From contig NC_080716.1 of the NCBI RefSeq assembly GCF_019097595.1, positions 34,714,430-34,778,429 on the forward strand: 64,000 nt of DNA, in the 5' to 3' direction. Within the stretch, counting starts at the first letter, position 1. Every line of letters begins with the position of its first letter. The notes beneath the pieces are model-generated. The model did not search any database. It worked only from the letters and a program-made list of their open reading frames with translations, and was not told where the DNA came from. The stretch comes from Hemibagrus wyckioides. Lineage: Eukaryota > Chordata > Actinopteri > Siluriformes > Bagridae. Of the stretch, positions 1 to 13,271 are shown piece after piece. The position numbers and the translations under genes were made by a program.

Positions 1-520
1 TATTGATTACATTAGAAGAACCTAAAAACAAAGGAACTCTGCTGTGGTCAACTCACAGAATCATTAACACATCTTGAGGAAACGCCGTTTATACACTTTA
101 ACACGTTATGGTTGCAGTGAATCTGAAGCTTATCCTGGAGACACCCAAAAACTTCCTGGACATCCTCATTCAGGAAGAAAATGTGAAACTTCAGACAAGG
201 AAAATACACCAAATTATTGTCTAGTTTTATTTACTTATTGTGTCAAATCTGTCAAAAACTTATGCAGAAATAAACACTTCTCATTAGCCTTGTACACTGA
301 CACACACAGGGCAGTGACTCTTTTAGAGGCGTGAGGACAGAGACAAGTTGGCAGTTGTGGTTTATCTTCTTCTTTTTTTAATTCAGTGCTGTGTGTTCAG
401 CAGTGAAGAAGGGGAGGAGGTGTGAAGTTGAAAATATTTGCCACATGCATCATGCAGTAAAAATCAAGATGCGTTAGACCAGATCTCCCGTTTTCAAATG
501 GTCAGCTTCCTTTTCTTGTC
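1..520 (+). repeat. Receptor-flank repeat module, copy 1
   Basis: First copy of a non-coding module of several hundred bases that recurs about ten times near genes A and B. Diagnostic blocks are an ACACACAGGGCAGTGAC segment, 'GAGGCGTGAGGACAGAGA', a T-rich stretch, and GGGGAGGAGGTGTGAAG. Related copies lie near 1.2, 4.8, 5.8, 27.6, 28.1, 29.8, 30.4 and 30.9 kb. It seems to be duplicated gene-flank or intron-1 sequence, not a known transposon. No long ORF or RNA gene is seen. Confidence 0.6.
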
Positions 521-959
521 TGACAGGAGTGATCTTCTGCTGTTCTGGTCTGTTTTGACATATTCCAAGAAAAAATTGGCAAAAATACATGAGGAAAATC
601 TAAAATTTTGAAATAGCAGAAGAAAAGTAATAAGGTATAGTGAAGTGTGGCCCAGAAGATTAATTCATAAGAATGTAACTGAATTTTTTTGTAGCATGTT
701 CATTGTACAGGCTGTGCTTACTGATGTCACATGTCAGTTTTTCTGCATATCTCTTTTCCACACCCACAAAACTCCCATCCAGACCTCTGAATATTGAGCT
801 GCATGTCTGAGTGTGGTCATAGTCAGACGTCCAGATACTGAACCTGATTTGGATGTTGTTCAGATATATGGATATGGTCCTAGACCTCCTGGACCGACTC
901 AATATAGACATGATCTACACATTTACATAATTTGTCCTGTTTTCTGGAATGGAGGCCTG

Positions 960-1085
960 ATCTCACAGCATACAGGACAGGATACCACATCACACCTTCA
1001 GAGGCCTTGTAGAGTTCATGCCTTGTCCGTCACAGCTGTTTTGGCGGAAAAAGGGGGACATGTTATGGCTGATTAGTGTACATGT
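960..1085 (+). mobile_element. Tc1-like transposon 3' remnant
   Basis: The segment ends in a degraded copy of the C-terminal transposase region and terminal repeat of a common fish Tc1-like element (GCTGTTTTGGCGGAAAAAGG, then GTTATGGCTGATTAGTGTA). The same family appears more completely at 61.1-63.4 kb. Stops and short length show it is dead. Confidence 0.55.
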
Positions 1086-1132
1086 ATCTATCCTCTCTCT
1101 CTCTATCTATCTCTCTCTCTCTCTCTCTCCAT

Positions 1133-1199
1133 GAGCAAACAGGAAGTGGTAAGGCTTTATCCCACACCACTGCTCTGTCAGTCACTCAATAGTACAGCA

Positions 1200-1200
<1 letters not shown>
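1133..1200 (+). promoter_or_regulatory. Decayed promoter-proximal block lacking exon 1 (first copy)
   Basis: After a CT-rich tract, ACAGGAAGTGG (1139-1149, ETS/PU.1-like core) is followed by the ACTGCTCTGTCAGTCA block that lies directly upstream of the ATG exon of gene B. Here the similarity stops before the ATG exon, and intron-1-like sequence (ACACACTAATACC) follows. It is a promoter duplicate from which exon 1 has been removed. Confidence 0.5.
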
Positions 1201-1927
<727 letters not shown>

Positions 1928-2404
1928 TAATGTTGCAATGAAGATTATTTAAAGTTTCACTTTCTTGACCTTCTGATTAATGTTACACGAAAAAAAAAAG
2001 TTTTTTTTGACCAAGTGGAAACTGATATCTATAATGTGTATGACATTTTCTTAAAATTTTATTTGATAAACTTTGCTTAGTCTCCAGAAAAATAAATAAA
2101 TTAATTAATTAAAACAAATAGAGGAAAAAAAAGGCTGTCAGAAGCAGTGGACCAATGGACACATTTATCCTGCCTCTAATCTGAATAAAACTCTACTTGA
2201 TTTCTGGATATTTGGAATCGCAAACTTGGAGAGAAGAGCTCAGAAATCGGAAGCCTGAATAACGAGAAAATTACGAGCAAAAATAGCAGAATGAACAAGT
2301 GAGTAAAGGAAATTAAAGTAAAGTAAAGAAAGTAAGCAAGGAAAATAAAATTTACTATTTTGTGTTCTTTCCTTTGTTTAGTTTATTATATTTGTCAGGA
2401 ACAG

Positions 2405-2760
2405 GTGGACAGTGAATCTCAGAAGCCTGCTTCTTCGTGTGTATTTTGTGTCATGCCTTTCCTATTGTTCTCCTTCCTGTTGTATCACCTGTTCCCCATT
2501 TAACTTAATGTCTAGCCCTATAAATAGGGACCCTTGCGTTCTTGTCCTTGTCTGTAATTGTTCATCTGCTCTGTGGCTTTGTCCTGCATCTGGTTATGGC
2601 ATGTTCTTGTTTTTGATGTCAGTAATGTCATGTGTAGTGTTAGGTTAGTCTGCCCCATGTCTTGTGTTTTTGTTAATAAAGCAGTACTTCATTAAATCCC
2701 GCACCTGGGTCTTTCTCCATGGCGTGTCAGTGCATGCCACCACCATGGAGGTCTGGGTTC
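2405..2760 (+). mobile_element. Possible solo LTR
   Basis: A compositionally distinct block runs from about TGTGTCATGCCTTTCC to near GTGTCAGTGCATGCC. It has a short TATA-like 'CTATAAATAGGG' and an AATAAA signal ('GTTAATAAAGCAG'), the layout of a retrotransposon long terminal repeat. It abuts the truncated end of the hAT remnant. No internal domain is present; boundaries are approximate. Confidence 0.4.
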
Positions 2761-3725
2761 ACGCCCTGCACAGAAGAGTAGGTTCCATATCTTTTGTAGC
2801 AATAGCATCTCTGTGCAAAAAACAATGTGTAACGGCTTTTATCTGCTGGACCACTCTGGAGTGCTTGCCCATCATCACTGCAACTCTGTCTGTACAGACG
2901 GCAATGCAGTTAGCCCAGTTTATTTCATTCAGTGTCATCAAACAATCCATCAATCCGAAAATATCCTTTGCCATTGCAGTAGTGCGTAGCTCCTTACAAA
3001 ACAAAAAGTCCTCATGTACTTCCTTTTCTATTCATAGCGAGCATATGCAAGCAGTTGTGACATTTTTCACACGTCCGTTGACTCATCTATCTGTATAGTG
3101 AAGTCATTGCTGTAAAGCCGTGCTGCACACTGTTCTTTGATGTCTTTGGACATGCAGGAGATGTGTTTTTATTTCAGTCTGTGCGCTAGCCAGTTGTTTT
3201 GCTTTTTGTTTAAATAATGACTTGTTTTTGTCTTTGTATTGCACGTGATTTACATGCAAATGTCTGATCAATTTAGATGGTCTCATACACTCATTTGATA
3301 ACACTTTAGAGCAGACAACGCATTGTGGCTGAGGTAAATCCTTGCTTTTCAAAAAACAGCACAAACCCATAGTTAAGGTAACTGTTGTCGTATTGATGTC
3401 ACTTTTTATCTGAGTAGGAGTCTGTTTATGGACTGACAGTTGAACTACAAATTTGTTCATTATGTTTGCTGTGGTGAAATGCCTGACTGAGCGCTCTGTG
3501 CATGTTAACTACATTTTCAGGTTTCAGTCAGAAAATTAAATTAATTATTAATTTCTTATTTTTAAAAAATAGTTTTAGCGTGTTATTTTTTTAATTTAAT
3601 GTATTAATAATAAAATTAATTACATGTAGGAATATATTTAAATTAATTAGTATTTTTTTCATGGCCCACCTGGAAGATCACTGAGGCCCTCTAGTGGGCC
3701 ATGGCTCCCCAGTTGAGAACCCCTG
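2759..3725 (-). pseudogene. hAT transposase remnant (BED zinc finger, ZBED5/FAM200-like)
   Basis: Two minus-strand reading frames survive. The segment 3104-3460 encodes a BED-type zinc finger: C-V-V-C, then H-L-H-V-N-H with a following basic stretch 'YKDKNKSLFKQKAKQL'. The segment 2759-3004 encodes an internal transposase piece. This arrangement is typical of ZBED5/FAM200-type hAT transposases. The minus-strand start lies near 3725, where a terminal sequence (plus strand GTTGAGAACCCCTGG) typical of such hAT elements is seen. Stops break the frame and the C-terminal part is missing, cut at the solo-LTR-like block. Non-functional. Confidence 0.65.
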
Positions 3726-4089
3726 GTTCAATTGGGACATTAGAATTGATTATCTTATATACAATTTGAGAGTTAATTCAGGTGGACAGGACTGTACCAA
3801 CAGAGGATAGAAATAGGCCACTTCTAAATGAGACAATGGACCAGAATTTCTTACTCTAAAACAAGTGTACAGACCTTTAATAAAATTAAACATTTTGCCT
3901 GGGCAATGAACAATAAAAACCAAAAAAAACGTAAAGAAATAAATCCCTGCCTCTTTTAAATTCTATGAAGCAGAGCATCAACTTCATCAAAATAAAACAG
4001 ATGTGTACAGATTGTTCTCAGTGTATTGGAGCAGACTAAAATGTGATGAGAGGAATATAAACAGTTCTGTTTAAAACTACTACAATGTA

Positions 4090-4330
4090 TTTAAGCAGTG
4101 TTGTATAAAGTACCCAAAAGCCATACTTGAGTAAAAGTACAGGTATTTTGTTAGAAAATGACTCAAGTAAAAGTTAAAGTCAACCATTATAATTCTACTT
4201 GAGTAAAAGTCTTAAAGTATCTTAAATAAACTGTACGTAACCATCAAAAGTAGTATTTTCATGAATGTATTTAAGTATGGAAAGTAAAAGTAGAAGTAAA
4301 TGAATAAAAAAGCAAGAGTCTAATAATTTG
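4090..4330 (+). mobile_element. Non-autonomous DNA transposon fragment (hAT-like MITE)
   Basis: Begins with AGTGTTGTATAAAGTACCCA and continues with repeated 'TTGAGTAAAAGT' words, a signature of an abundant fish non-autonomous hAT-like repeat. No ORF. The other terminus was not identified. Confidence 0.45.
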
Positions 4331-4579
4331 GAGAATTATTAATTTTATTCTGTATTGCTTTCTTTCTTAAACTTCTCAATAGGTGCACCACCAAAAAAAA
4401 AATAAGACTTGCATGAAAGAAAGAAGAGGCCTTTAGAACTGTATTATAATGAAGTTTACAGTATCAGTGTTTCCATACATGTGCACTTGTAACTAAGGCC
4501 ATGTTTTTATTATTACTAAGGCATATTATTATTTCATGTAAAAAATAAGTCTCTAAATTGTCCATAGTGTGTGATTACA

Positions 4580-4715
4580 TGAGTGAATGAGTGTGTGTGT
4601 GCCCTGCGATGGGTTGGCACTCCAGCCAGGGTGTATCCTGCCTTGATGCCCGGTGACGCCTGAGATACCACAGGCTCCCCATGACCTGAGGATAGATCGG
4701 ATAAGCGATTAAATT
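4580..4715 (-). repeat. L2/SINE-type 3' tail fragment
   Basis: Short block with 'CCCTGCGATGGGTTGGCACT', 'CCAGGGTGTATCCTGCCT' and 'GGATAGATCGGATAAGCG', the common tail shared by many fish L2-derived SINEs. A related tail in gene A (22.86-22.98 kb) has a target-site duplication. Confidence 0.5.
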
Positions 4716-4739
4716 TAACTTTAAATTTAAGTTAAATTT

Positions 4740-5300
4740 AACTCCACTGACATCACTGAAATCTTTTAAAGCCACAATGAAAATCACCATTTAAAGTCAG
4801 AGACACAGCAGAGTCAGAGTCATTACTCCATCTTCAGGAAACACTTTATGCTATTTAGGGTTAATGAATCTGGAGCCTTTCCTGGGGACACCCAGAAGCA
4901 CATCCAGGACATTAACATGTGAAGCATCTCAGTGCCATAAGTTCATGTTAATACACACCAACACCAATCTATTGTCTAATTTCATTTACTTATTTGGGTG
5001 AAATCTATCAAAGAAGTTTGCAGAAATAAAGACTTCTCATTAGCCTTGACACACACAGGGCAATGACAGTTTAATAGGCCAGAGGAAAGACTCAAGTTAG
5101 CAGTTGCTTCTTTTTTTAACTCAGTGTTGTGTGTTCAGTGGTGATAAAGGGGACGAGGTGTGAAGATGGTTGTGTTAAAGCAATAACTGACTTTACAAGA
5201 TGAAAATATTTGCATGTTGCATGCATTTAAGTTGTTGATGTGATGCTGATATCTGAGCCTACCACCTGCACCATGCAGTAAAAATTAAGATGCATTAGAC
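4740..5300 (+). repeat. Receptor-flank repeat module, copy 3
   Basis: Another copy of the flank module, with CTCCACTGACATCACTGAAA, ACACACAGGGCAATGACAG, GGGGACGAGGTGTGAAGATG and a 'CACCATGCAGTAAAAATTAA' tail shared with copy 1. Between 5300 and 5820 I see no gene or recognised repeat. Confidence 0.6.
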
Positions 5301-5819
5301 CCGATGTCCAGTTTTCAGATTGTCAGTTTGGGTGAGGCTGTGTCCAGTTCAAGAGTATCTGTTTGAGATATGCTGCATTCAGGAGGCTGGGTGATGTGCA
5401 AAGAGTGTTCTTTTATTCAGGGTACTGGGTAAAGGGCAGTGGAGGGATAGTTGGTGTATGGAGGAGCAGAGGTACTAGCATGCGTTAGTGAAGCTGGAGG
5501 TTTCAGAAGGACAAAACTGAACTTAACTTACTGCCCTGAACATGCCCCATGATACTCTACCTAAAGCTCCATGAGGATGAGGAGCTCTTGCAGCCACCTG
5601 ACTGGCTGCCTGTTTGGCTCTCTTCTGCCGCCCAGCCCTGAAGCCTCGCTAACTCCTGCTTTCCTCAGTGAGGTTGTTGAAATTGCTCCGTTCACTCAGC
5701 ACCCATGGGGTAGTTGAGAGAGAGCGTTTTTCTGCTGCTTGTGGGCAGCAGTGTGGGCTGTGAACATTGTGAACATGTGAACATTAACTAGAAATTCAGA
5801 GAAAATGTCTTACAACCTA

Positions 5820-6165
5820 CATTTCCATTTTTGTTACTATTATGGTCTGTTATGGTATGTTGTGGTGCAAATTCAGCTGTGAAGAAACAGAGGAGGTGTG
5901 AAGATGGACGTGTGAAAGACACAGACATTGAGGATAAAATACACTATATGAATTATTATTCACCCATTCAGTTTACTGGTTACTCGAGGACCATGTGGAG
6001 GATCATGTGTAAATTCAGTGGAGGCTTGAGGTGTCTCTCGGACAGCAAAAAGGATGTAGGGAAGGAGGAGGTCCCAGTTGTGTGCCTTGACTATTTTGGT
6101 GGCACAAGGGGGACATACACAGTATTACACAGGTTATTTAATGTTATGGCTGATTAGAGTACATG
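5820..6165 (+). repeat. Receptor-flank module fragment plus Tc1-like tail
   Basis: Starts with the module word TTTTTGTTACTATTATGGTC and GAAACAGAGGAGGTGTGAAG, then passes into another degraded Tc1-like 3' end (GGCACAAGGGGGACA, GTTATGGCTGATTAGAGTA). This parallels the arrangement at 0.96-1.2 kb, so the two blocks are probably duplicates. Confidence 0.5.
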
Positions 6166-6173
6166 TATCTATC

Positions 6174-6208
<35 letters not shown>

Positions 6209-6212
6209 TATG

Positions 6213-6300
6213 AGCAAACAGGAAGCGGTAAAGCTTTTACCCTAACCACTGCTCTGTTAATCAGTCAGTCATTAACACAGAAAATTCATTCTGATATGCA
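6213..6300 (+). promoter_or_regulatory. Decayed promoter-proximal block lacking exon 1 (second copy)
   Basis: A CT tract, then ACAGGAAGCGG (6219-6229) and CTGCTCTGTTAATCAGTCAG, matches the region directly upstream of the start exon of gene B. The 'GGACAGG-ATG' exon is missing; the sequence jumps to 'GCACTAATACCAAACTAATG', which in gene B lies inside intron 1. It is the promoter copy nearest to gene A. Confidence 0.5.
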
Positions 6301-6438
6301 CTAATACCAAACTAATGCAGAGCACTAATCTTTATTTAGTATCACCAAGTAACTGTCACAAAAATTTTGAAGATTGCCACACATGGCAATTACAGCAGAA
6401 TGCTCCTATTTTGCTTGGGCATGTAGTTGTCTTTTGTG

Positions 6439-6578
6439 GATAAGATAAGATAAGATAAGATAAGATAAGATAAGATAAGATAAGACAAGACAAGACAAGA
6501 CAAGACAAGACAAGACAAGACAAGACAAGACAAGACAAGACAAGATAAGATAAGATAAGATAAGATAAGATAAGATAA
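6439..6578. repeat. Pentanucleotide repeat (GATAA)n-(GACAA)n-(GATAA)n
   Basis: A 140-base pure pentanucleotide tract. The central block, about 6484-6543, is GACAA and both flanks are GATAA. The minus-strand reading frame through it is an artefact of the repeat. Confidence 0.95.
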
Positions 6579-6937
6579 TTAAAAATAAATTAAATTATCT
6601 AAATATACAATTGTATTCAGAAGTATAAAAAGTATTCCAAAATGAGATATAAAAAAAATGTTAAAAATAAGAGAATTGTTTGTGTGGAAACAAGCTCTTC
6701 TATTTAGTCCTGTACACACACAGAACAGTGACAGTATTTTTATTTATTTATTATTTAGAAAATATTTCAATTTAAATATTTTAAATTTTATTTAAAATGT
6801 ATTTCTTACAGATGGTAGTTTAGATTTCCTGAATAAGATTTAATCTTGTGTGTTCTGTGTCTAAATTCTGCTGTTTTCATTAATAGACTGAAAGTTTTCC
6901 ATATTTATGTCATGTTCTGTTTCTGTTCCCTTTTTAG

Positions 6938-6973
6938 TGCTGATTTCACTTATATCAGTGGCCCAGGCTGAAG
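6938..6973 (+). CDS. Gene A exon: signal peptide, second part
   Basis: A 36-base exon preceded by CCCTTTTTAG and followed by GTGATT. It encodes [12 protein letters not shown], homologous to the exon that completes the signal peptide in genes B (33563) and C (51980). Both ends are phase 1. The matching first exon with the start codon is not found upstream. Confidence 0.75.
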
Positions 6974-7976
6974 GTGATTTATATACAGTTTATTCTTTAT
7001 ATTGTCTGCAGATTTGATTTGTTTTGTTTTACACTCGAACAAATAGTTTATGCTTTATTCTATATATGATTGACTTAACACTCAAATAGTTTTATGCTGC
7101 TTAAATGCCTTAACATATTAAATATAAAACAGCACAAGTTTAATTTAGAACATCTGACATAACTAGTGTTAAATAAAATGCTCCATGGTGCCCCTGATTT
7201 CTTAATATTAAGTAGGTTACACATATCAGTATCAACAAGTAACAAAAACATGTACTCATACTCACTCTAAACATGATATTAGTAGTGTAGACTTGGGAAT
7301 GACTTTATGTAAGGTTTATTAACAACAGAATGTTTTATAGGGAGTCCTAAAGTTGTGGTGTCCATAACGCCTGATACACATGTGTTCATTAGAGAGACTG
7401 TTGCTCTCAGATGTAACATACAGGGAGGAGGAGACACTCAGTGGACTTACAGCTGGAAAAAAAATAATAACGGACTTACAGGACACAAAGACTCATACAA
7501 AGACAACACAATGCAGGAGTTCATAATTTGGTCTGTTAAAGACTCTGACAGTGGTACCTACACCTGCAGAGGAAATGGGAGTAACTCTCAGAGCTCAGAG
7601 ATCAGTGATGATGTTACACTGACTGTATCAGGTGAGTCTGTGGGTGTTTTTATTTCTTATTTAATGTTAACATTATTTTTTAGGGTGCAGATTTTGAGCT
7701 GTCAGTAACTGAGTCCCTGAGTTTGTTTAATGTTGACTTTCACTTCCCTGTCTAGTAGACACCAATTTCTTTCACAAGAATCATGTCTTTTTCAGTAGCA
7801 TTTGGGTTTTATATTAGGTTTTTTTTTTCAATAAATCTTGTACTTTCACTCTTAAAAAAACTCAGTTATCATGTGGTGTCGCTCTTTGAGCATCTTTCTC
7901 TGTGGGCAGCTTCTTTAATAGACACCTTTAAATCTTTAGCTTCCGATTAGTCCCTTTAATAGCCGATTATTATTAT

Positions 7977-8017
<41 letters not shown>

Positions 8018-8422
8018 ATGTAATTTTTAAAGGATAGTAAAAATGAATATTTGGTCAAACCTTGATTATTTATAATGTTTGGCTGTTTTCTGATTCCAGT
8101 TTTAGCAAAATCTAATCATTTGTTCCGGGGCTGCCTCACATATTCAGTAAATTTCATATTTTGGATTTAAAAAGACAAAAGTCAGGTTGAATATAAAATA
8201 ATGGAATATATTTTAAGTTCTTGAATTGACATCTATATAAATCACATTTGTCTTCACTAAAACCCCAGACTTTTACTACTTTGATGGTTAGACTGACAAA
8301 TGATGATTAATGTTTCTCAGCTAGATGATTATGTTCAGCTGCAGAATGCCTGTAGATTTTTGAAAAAAGTCCTCTGTCATTTACTGTAAGAAGTCATGTT
8401 TTTGCTCATTTTTAGGAAAATG

Positions 8423-8515
<93 letters not shown>

Positions 8516-11500
8516 ATAGTGATGAGGATTTGTGCATAAAATAAAATAAATTAAATAAAAATAAAATTGATCCATAAAATAACAAATACAGCAAATACAG
8601 TTTTTAACACTTCAATCCAATCATGAATTTTGTTAAATAGAAAATATTCTGAATTCCAGCCATGTAAGAAAACATACAACTGTAACATCTTGTATCAAAT
8701 GTTAAAAATAAATATTTTAGACACAAAGCATTTCAAATCAAGTCAAGAAGCTTTTATTGTATTTTGAACTATATAATTGATGCAGTACATAGTAAAATGA
8801 GACAACGTTTCTCCAGGACCCTGGTGCTATTTCCAAGATGGCGCCGGTGAGGTCGGCTGCCGTCACGACTGCTCCAACCCCTTTTTCTTTGTTTTTGTTT
8901 TTTAAGTTAACTTTCAGTACAGTAGGACCGGCAAATTCTACACAATAGAGTGCATTAGGTATGATAGAGATACCCTTATTTCTATTGGTATACAATGTAC
9001 TCACAAGTCCATGTTTTTAACCCCGGATCCAAGCTGGCCGAGTGAGATCCTGAGGGAGAACAAAGGACCAGGGCCAGGGAAAAGTTCCAGAGAGACATTC
9101 AGGACTGCAATCTCCTCTGCTTCACCAAGACATGGCTGAACCCAGCAGTACTGGACCACGCCATCCAGCCAGCCAAGTTCTTCCCGGTTCACCGCATGGA
9201 CAGAACCATGGAATCGGGGAATCGGGGAAGTCAAGGGGAGGCGGAGTGTGTTTAATGGTGAACAGCAGCTGGTGCAACAGCATGAGCATTGTTCCTCTCA
9301 CATGCTCCTGCACACCCAACCTGGAACTATTGACCATCAAATGTTGTCCTTTTTACCTTCCTCGGGAGTTTTCATCAGTCATAGTCAGCGCCGTTTATAT
9401 TCCACCTCAGGCGGACATGGACACTGCTTTATGCGAGTTGCATGAAGCTCTCACTCAGCACCAGACACAACACCGGGACGCTGTGCTTATTGTGGCAGGG
9501 GACTTTAACAGTGCCAACCTCAAACGTGCAGCGCCAAACTTTTATCAGCACATCAGCTGCCCCACCAGGGGTGAAAGGACACTGGACCACTGTTACACAA
9601 CAGTCAGAGATGGCTACAAGGCACAATCTCGCCCACTGTTTGGGAAATCCGACCATGCCACCATCTTCCTCATGCCAAAATTTAAAAAAATTTAAATTTA
9701 AAATTTAAATTTAAAAGGCTCAAGCAGGATGTTCCGGCTCAGAGGGAGGTCGCCCGCTGGACGGACCAATCGGTGGCCACTCTACAGGACGCTCTGGATG
9801 ACGCAGACTGGGACATGTTCTGGTGCAGCTCTGATGACATCAGTGTGTTTAGAGAAGCAGTTGTGGGATTCATTGGGACACTTGCAGATGATACTATGCA
9901 GAAAACCACCATCAGAACGTTTCCCAATCAGAAGCCATGGGTGGATAAGACCATCCGTGACCATCCGCCGACCTCACAGGCGCCTCTCCAAGATGGCGCC
10001 GGTGAGGTCAGCTGCCATCATGACTTCTCCGACCCCTCTTTTTTTGTTTTTGTCTACAGTACTTTTAAACCAGCAATTTTTTCCATATGGAGTGCATTGA
10101 GTATGATAGAGATACTCTTATTTCTATTGGTATACAATGTACCCACAATTAGACGTTTTTGACCCCAGATCCAAGCTGGCCGAGTGAGATCCTGAGGGAG
10201 AACAAAGGACGCGACCTGAAGCAGCGGCCCCGGGGGACATGAGCCCGCGTCAGGAACAGGCTGAGAGCCCGTGCACACCGCACACCTCTGCCTAGCATCC
10301 TGCTCGCCAATGTCCAGTCGCTGGAGAACAAGCTCGATGACCTCAGCGTCAGGGTAAAGTTCCAGAGAGACATTTGGGACTGCAATCTCCTCTGCTTCAC
10401 CGAAACATGGCTGAACCCAGCAGTACTTGACAAAACCATCCAGCCAGCCGAGTTCTTCTCGGTTTACCACATGGACAGAACATTGGAATCGGGGAAGTCA
10501 AGGGGAGGTGGCGTGTGTTTAATGGTGAACAGTAGCTGGTGCAACAGCGCGAGCATTGTTCCTCTTGCATGTTCCTGCGCACCCAAGTCTGACCACGCCG
10601 CCATCTTCCTCATGCCAAAATATAAACAGAGGCTTAAGCAGGAAGTTCCAGCTGAACACCTTCCACCACTAACGATGCTAAAGCTAATGCTACAGCTAAT
10701 GCTAATGGCTGTAGACAGGAAGAGAATGCCAACACCAATGCGTTCATCATCTCTGAGCATGACGTGAGGAGAGCCTTCAGGAGAGTGAACACCAGGAAAG
10801 CAGCAGGACCAGATGGAATCTCAGGTCGAATCCTCAGAGCCTGCACTGACCAGCTAGCACCTGTGTTCACAGACATATTCAACCTCTCCTTAACCCAGTC
10901 GGCAATCCCCACATGCTTCAAAGAGCCCATCATTGTTCCTGTCCTGAAGAAGCCCCATCCTCTTTCCCTCTATGACTACCACCCTGTAGCCATGACCTCA
11001 GTGATGAAGTGCTTTGAGCGGCTGGTCAGAGACTTCATCATCACTTCACTTCCAGACACCCTGGATCCATTACAGTTCGCCTACCGCCCCAAGCGCTCAA
11101 CCGACGATGCCATTTCCCACCTCCTTCACACTTCACTCACTCACCTGGACACTAGAAAGGGGAATTATGTTAGAATGCGGTTTGTTGACTACAGTTCAGC
11201 GTTTAACACTATAATCCCCTCCACACTCGCCACCAAGCTGGAGCACCTGGGACTCAGCCCATCTCTTTGTCAGTGGATCTCCAATTTCCTAACTGGCAGA
11301 CCACAGGCAGTAAGGATGGGCAGACATTTCTCAGCCTCACTCACCCTCAGCACTGGAGCCCCCCAGGGTTGTGTTCTGAGCCCCCTCTTTGTACACATAT
11401 GACTGCATGGCCACTACCAACTCCACCAACATCATCAAGTATGACAATGTTGTGGTCGGTTTGACCTCCAACAACAATGAGACGGCCTACCTGGAGGAGA

Positions 11501-13237
11501 TTAGGACTCTGGAGAACTGGTGCCAGAGGAACAACCTCGACCTTAACGTAGGCAAGACTAAGGAGCTGATAGTGGACTTCAGCAGAAAGCAGGAGAGGAA
11601 CTACCAGATCCCTGTGATCAACGAAAGCCTAGTGGAGAGAGTGGACAGCTTCAGATACCTCGGAGTTTACATCAATCAGGACCTGTCATGGTCCTGTCAC
11701 ATCAACACCGTGATGAAGAAGGCCTGGCATCGACTCTTTGACCTCAGATGCTTGAGAGACTTTAGACTGCCTGCTAAGGTGCTTAGGAACTTTTACTCCT
11801 GCACCATAGTGAGCATCCTGATGGGAAACATCACCACCTGGTTTGGGAACAGCACCATGCAGGACAGACAAGCTCTTCAGAGGGTGGTGCGATCAGCTGA
11901 GCGCATCATCCATACCAAGCTCCCTGACCTGCACTCAATCTACAACAAGCGGTGCTGGACCAAGGCTAGGAAGATCGTGAAGGATCTCAGTCACCCCAAC
12001 AATGGACTTTTCTCGCTGTTGAGGTCAGAGAAGCACTTCTGATCCCTGAAAGCTAACACAGAGAGACTGAGGAGAAGCTTCTTCCCGCAGGCTGTATGGT
12101 CTCTCAACCAGAACTCCACATAGGACTCAATTGATTGGACTTGCAATGCTTATACACATGTGTTGGAACCAAACCATACCGTACATTTGCACATTACAGG
12201 ACTGTGACACACAATACATAAAACATAAACATATATGGCAAATATATGGGACATTCTGGTCCCATTTATACACAAAGAGGACTTGTGCACATCTGCGCTT
12301 TAGGATGGACCATACCACTGCTCTCATCATCTCATCACCTTATTTCACTAAATGACCATCCAGTACTGCTGCTGTCTGCACCTTGCACATTATTGCACAC
12401 ATTCACTTTAAATAGTTCTGTATAATACAGTTATTTACATTTCACATTTTTATATAGTTCTGTATAATACAGTGTAATACAGTTGTTTACATTTTACATA
12501 TCTTACATTTCTTATATATATTCTATATTTTATATACATATTCTGTATACACAGATACCCTACCTTAGTTTATTTATATTCATATTTTTATTTTATTGAT
12601 ATTATATTCTATTTTTATTTACCTACTGTGAATTGTAGTTTTCTATATTTTATAATTGTAGTTTTTTTTATATTTTATATTATGTATTTTATATTTTACA
12701 TTTTTATCCCTGTCTTTTCTGTCCTTATTCCTTTTCCTTTTCAACGGTCGAAGCAAATATTCGTGTAAGCATTTCACTGCATATCATACTATGTGCGATT
12801 ATGTATGTGACAAATAAAATTTGAATTTGAATTTAAATTTTGAATTTGAACATCAAATCAACATAACAACATATATTTACAAAACAAAACAATAACACTG
12901 CACTAAAGACAGAGTAGATGTAGTTGTCCTAGCTATAGTACATAAAGTGCAACATCTGTGTAAAACCTGGTGCAAATAGTGCAAGACAAACAACACAAAA
13001 CAGAATGCAAAATGTGCAAAATAGAAGAACTGTAAACAAGTGTGTTCTTATAAGCATATATGCTTGTAAACATATACGTATAGCAGCGGTTGGTGACAGT
13101 TTGAAATGTGCAAAAATAACAACAGCAGCAACTAAATACTGTGCAAATACTAGCATGTGAACAGTTATAATATGGGTGGAGTTATAGATGTATGTGTTAA
13201 TTCCTGAGTTCGGAACAGGTCAGTTCACACAGTTGAA

Positions 13238-13271
<34 letters not shown>

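Noticed and set aside
6356..6538. Minus-strand ORF with a repeated MSCLVLSCLVLS pattern
   Set aside because: Produced entirely by the pentanucleotide repeat.
8412..8594. Minus-strand ORF rich in YI and SL repeats
   Set aside because: Translation of AT and GA microsatellites.
9132..12042. Long plus-strand ORFs that could be taken for host enzymes
   Set aside because: Endonuclease and reverse transcriptase motifs (GDFN, SDH, AGPDGI, SSAFNTI) identify a LINE.
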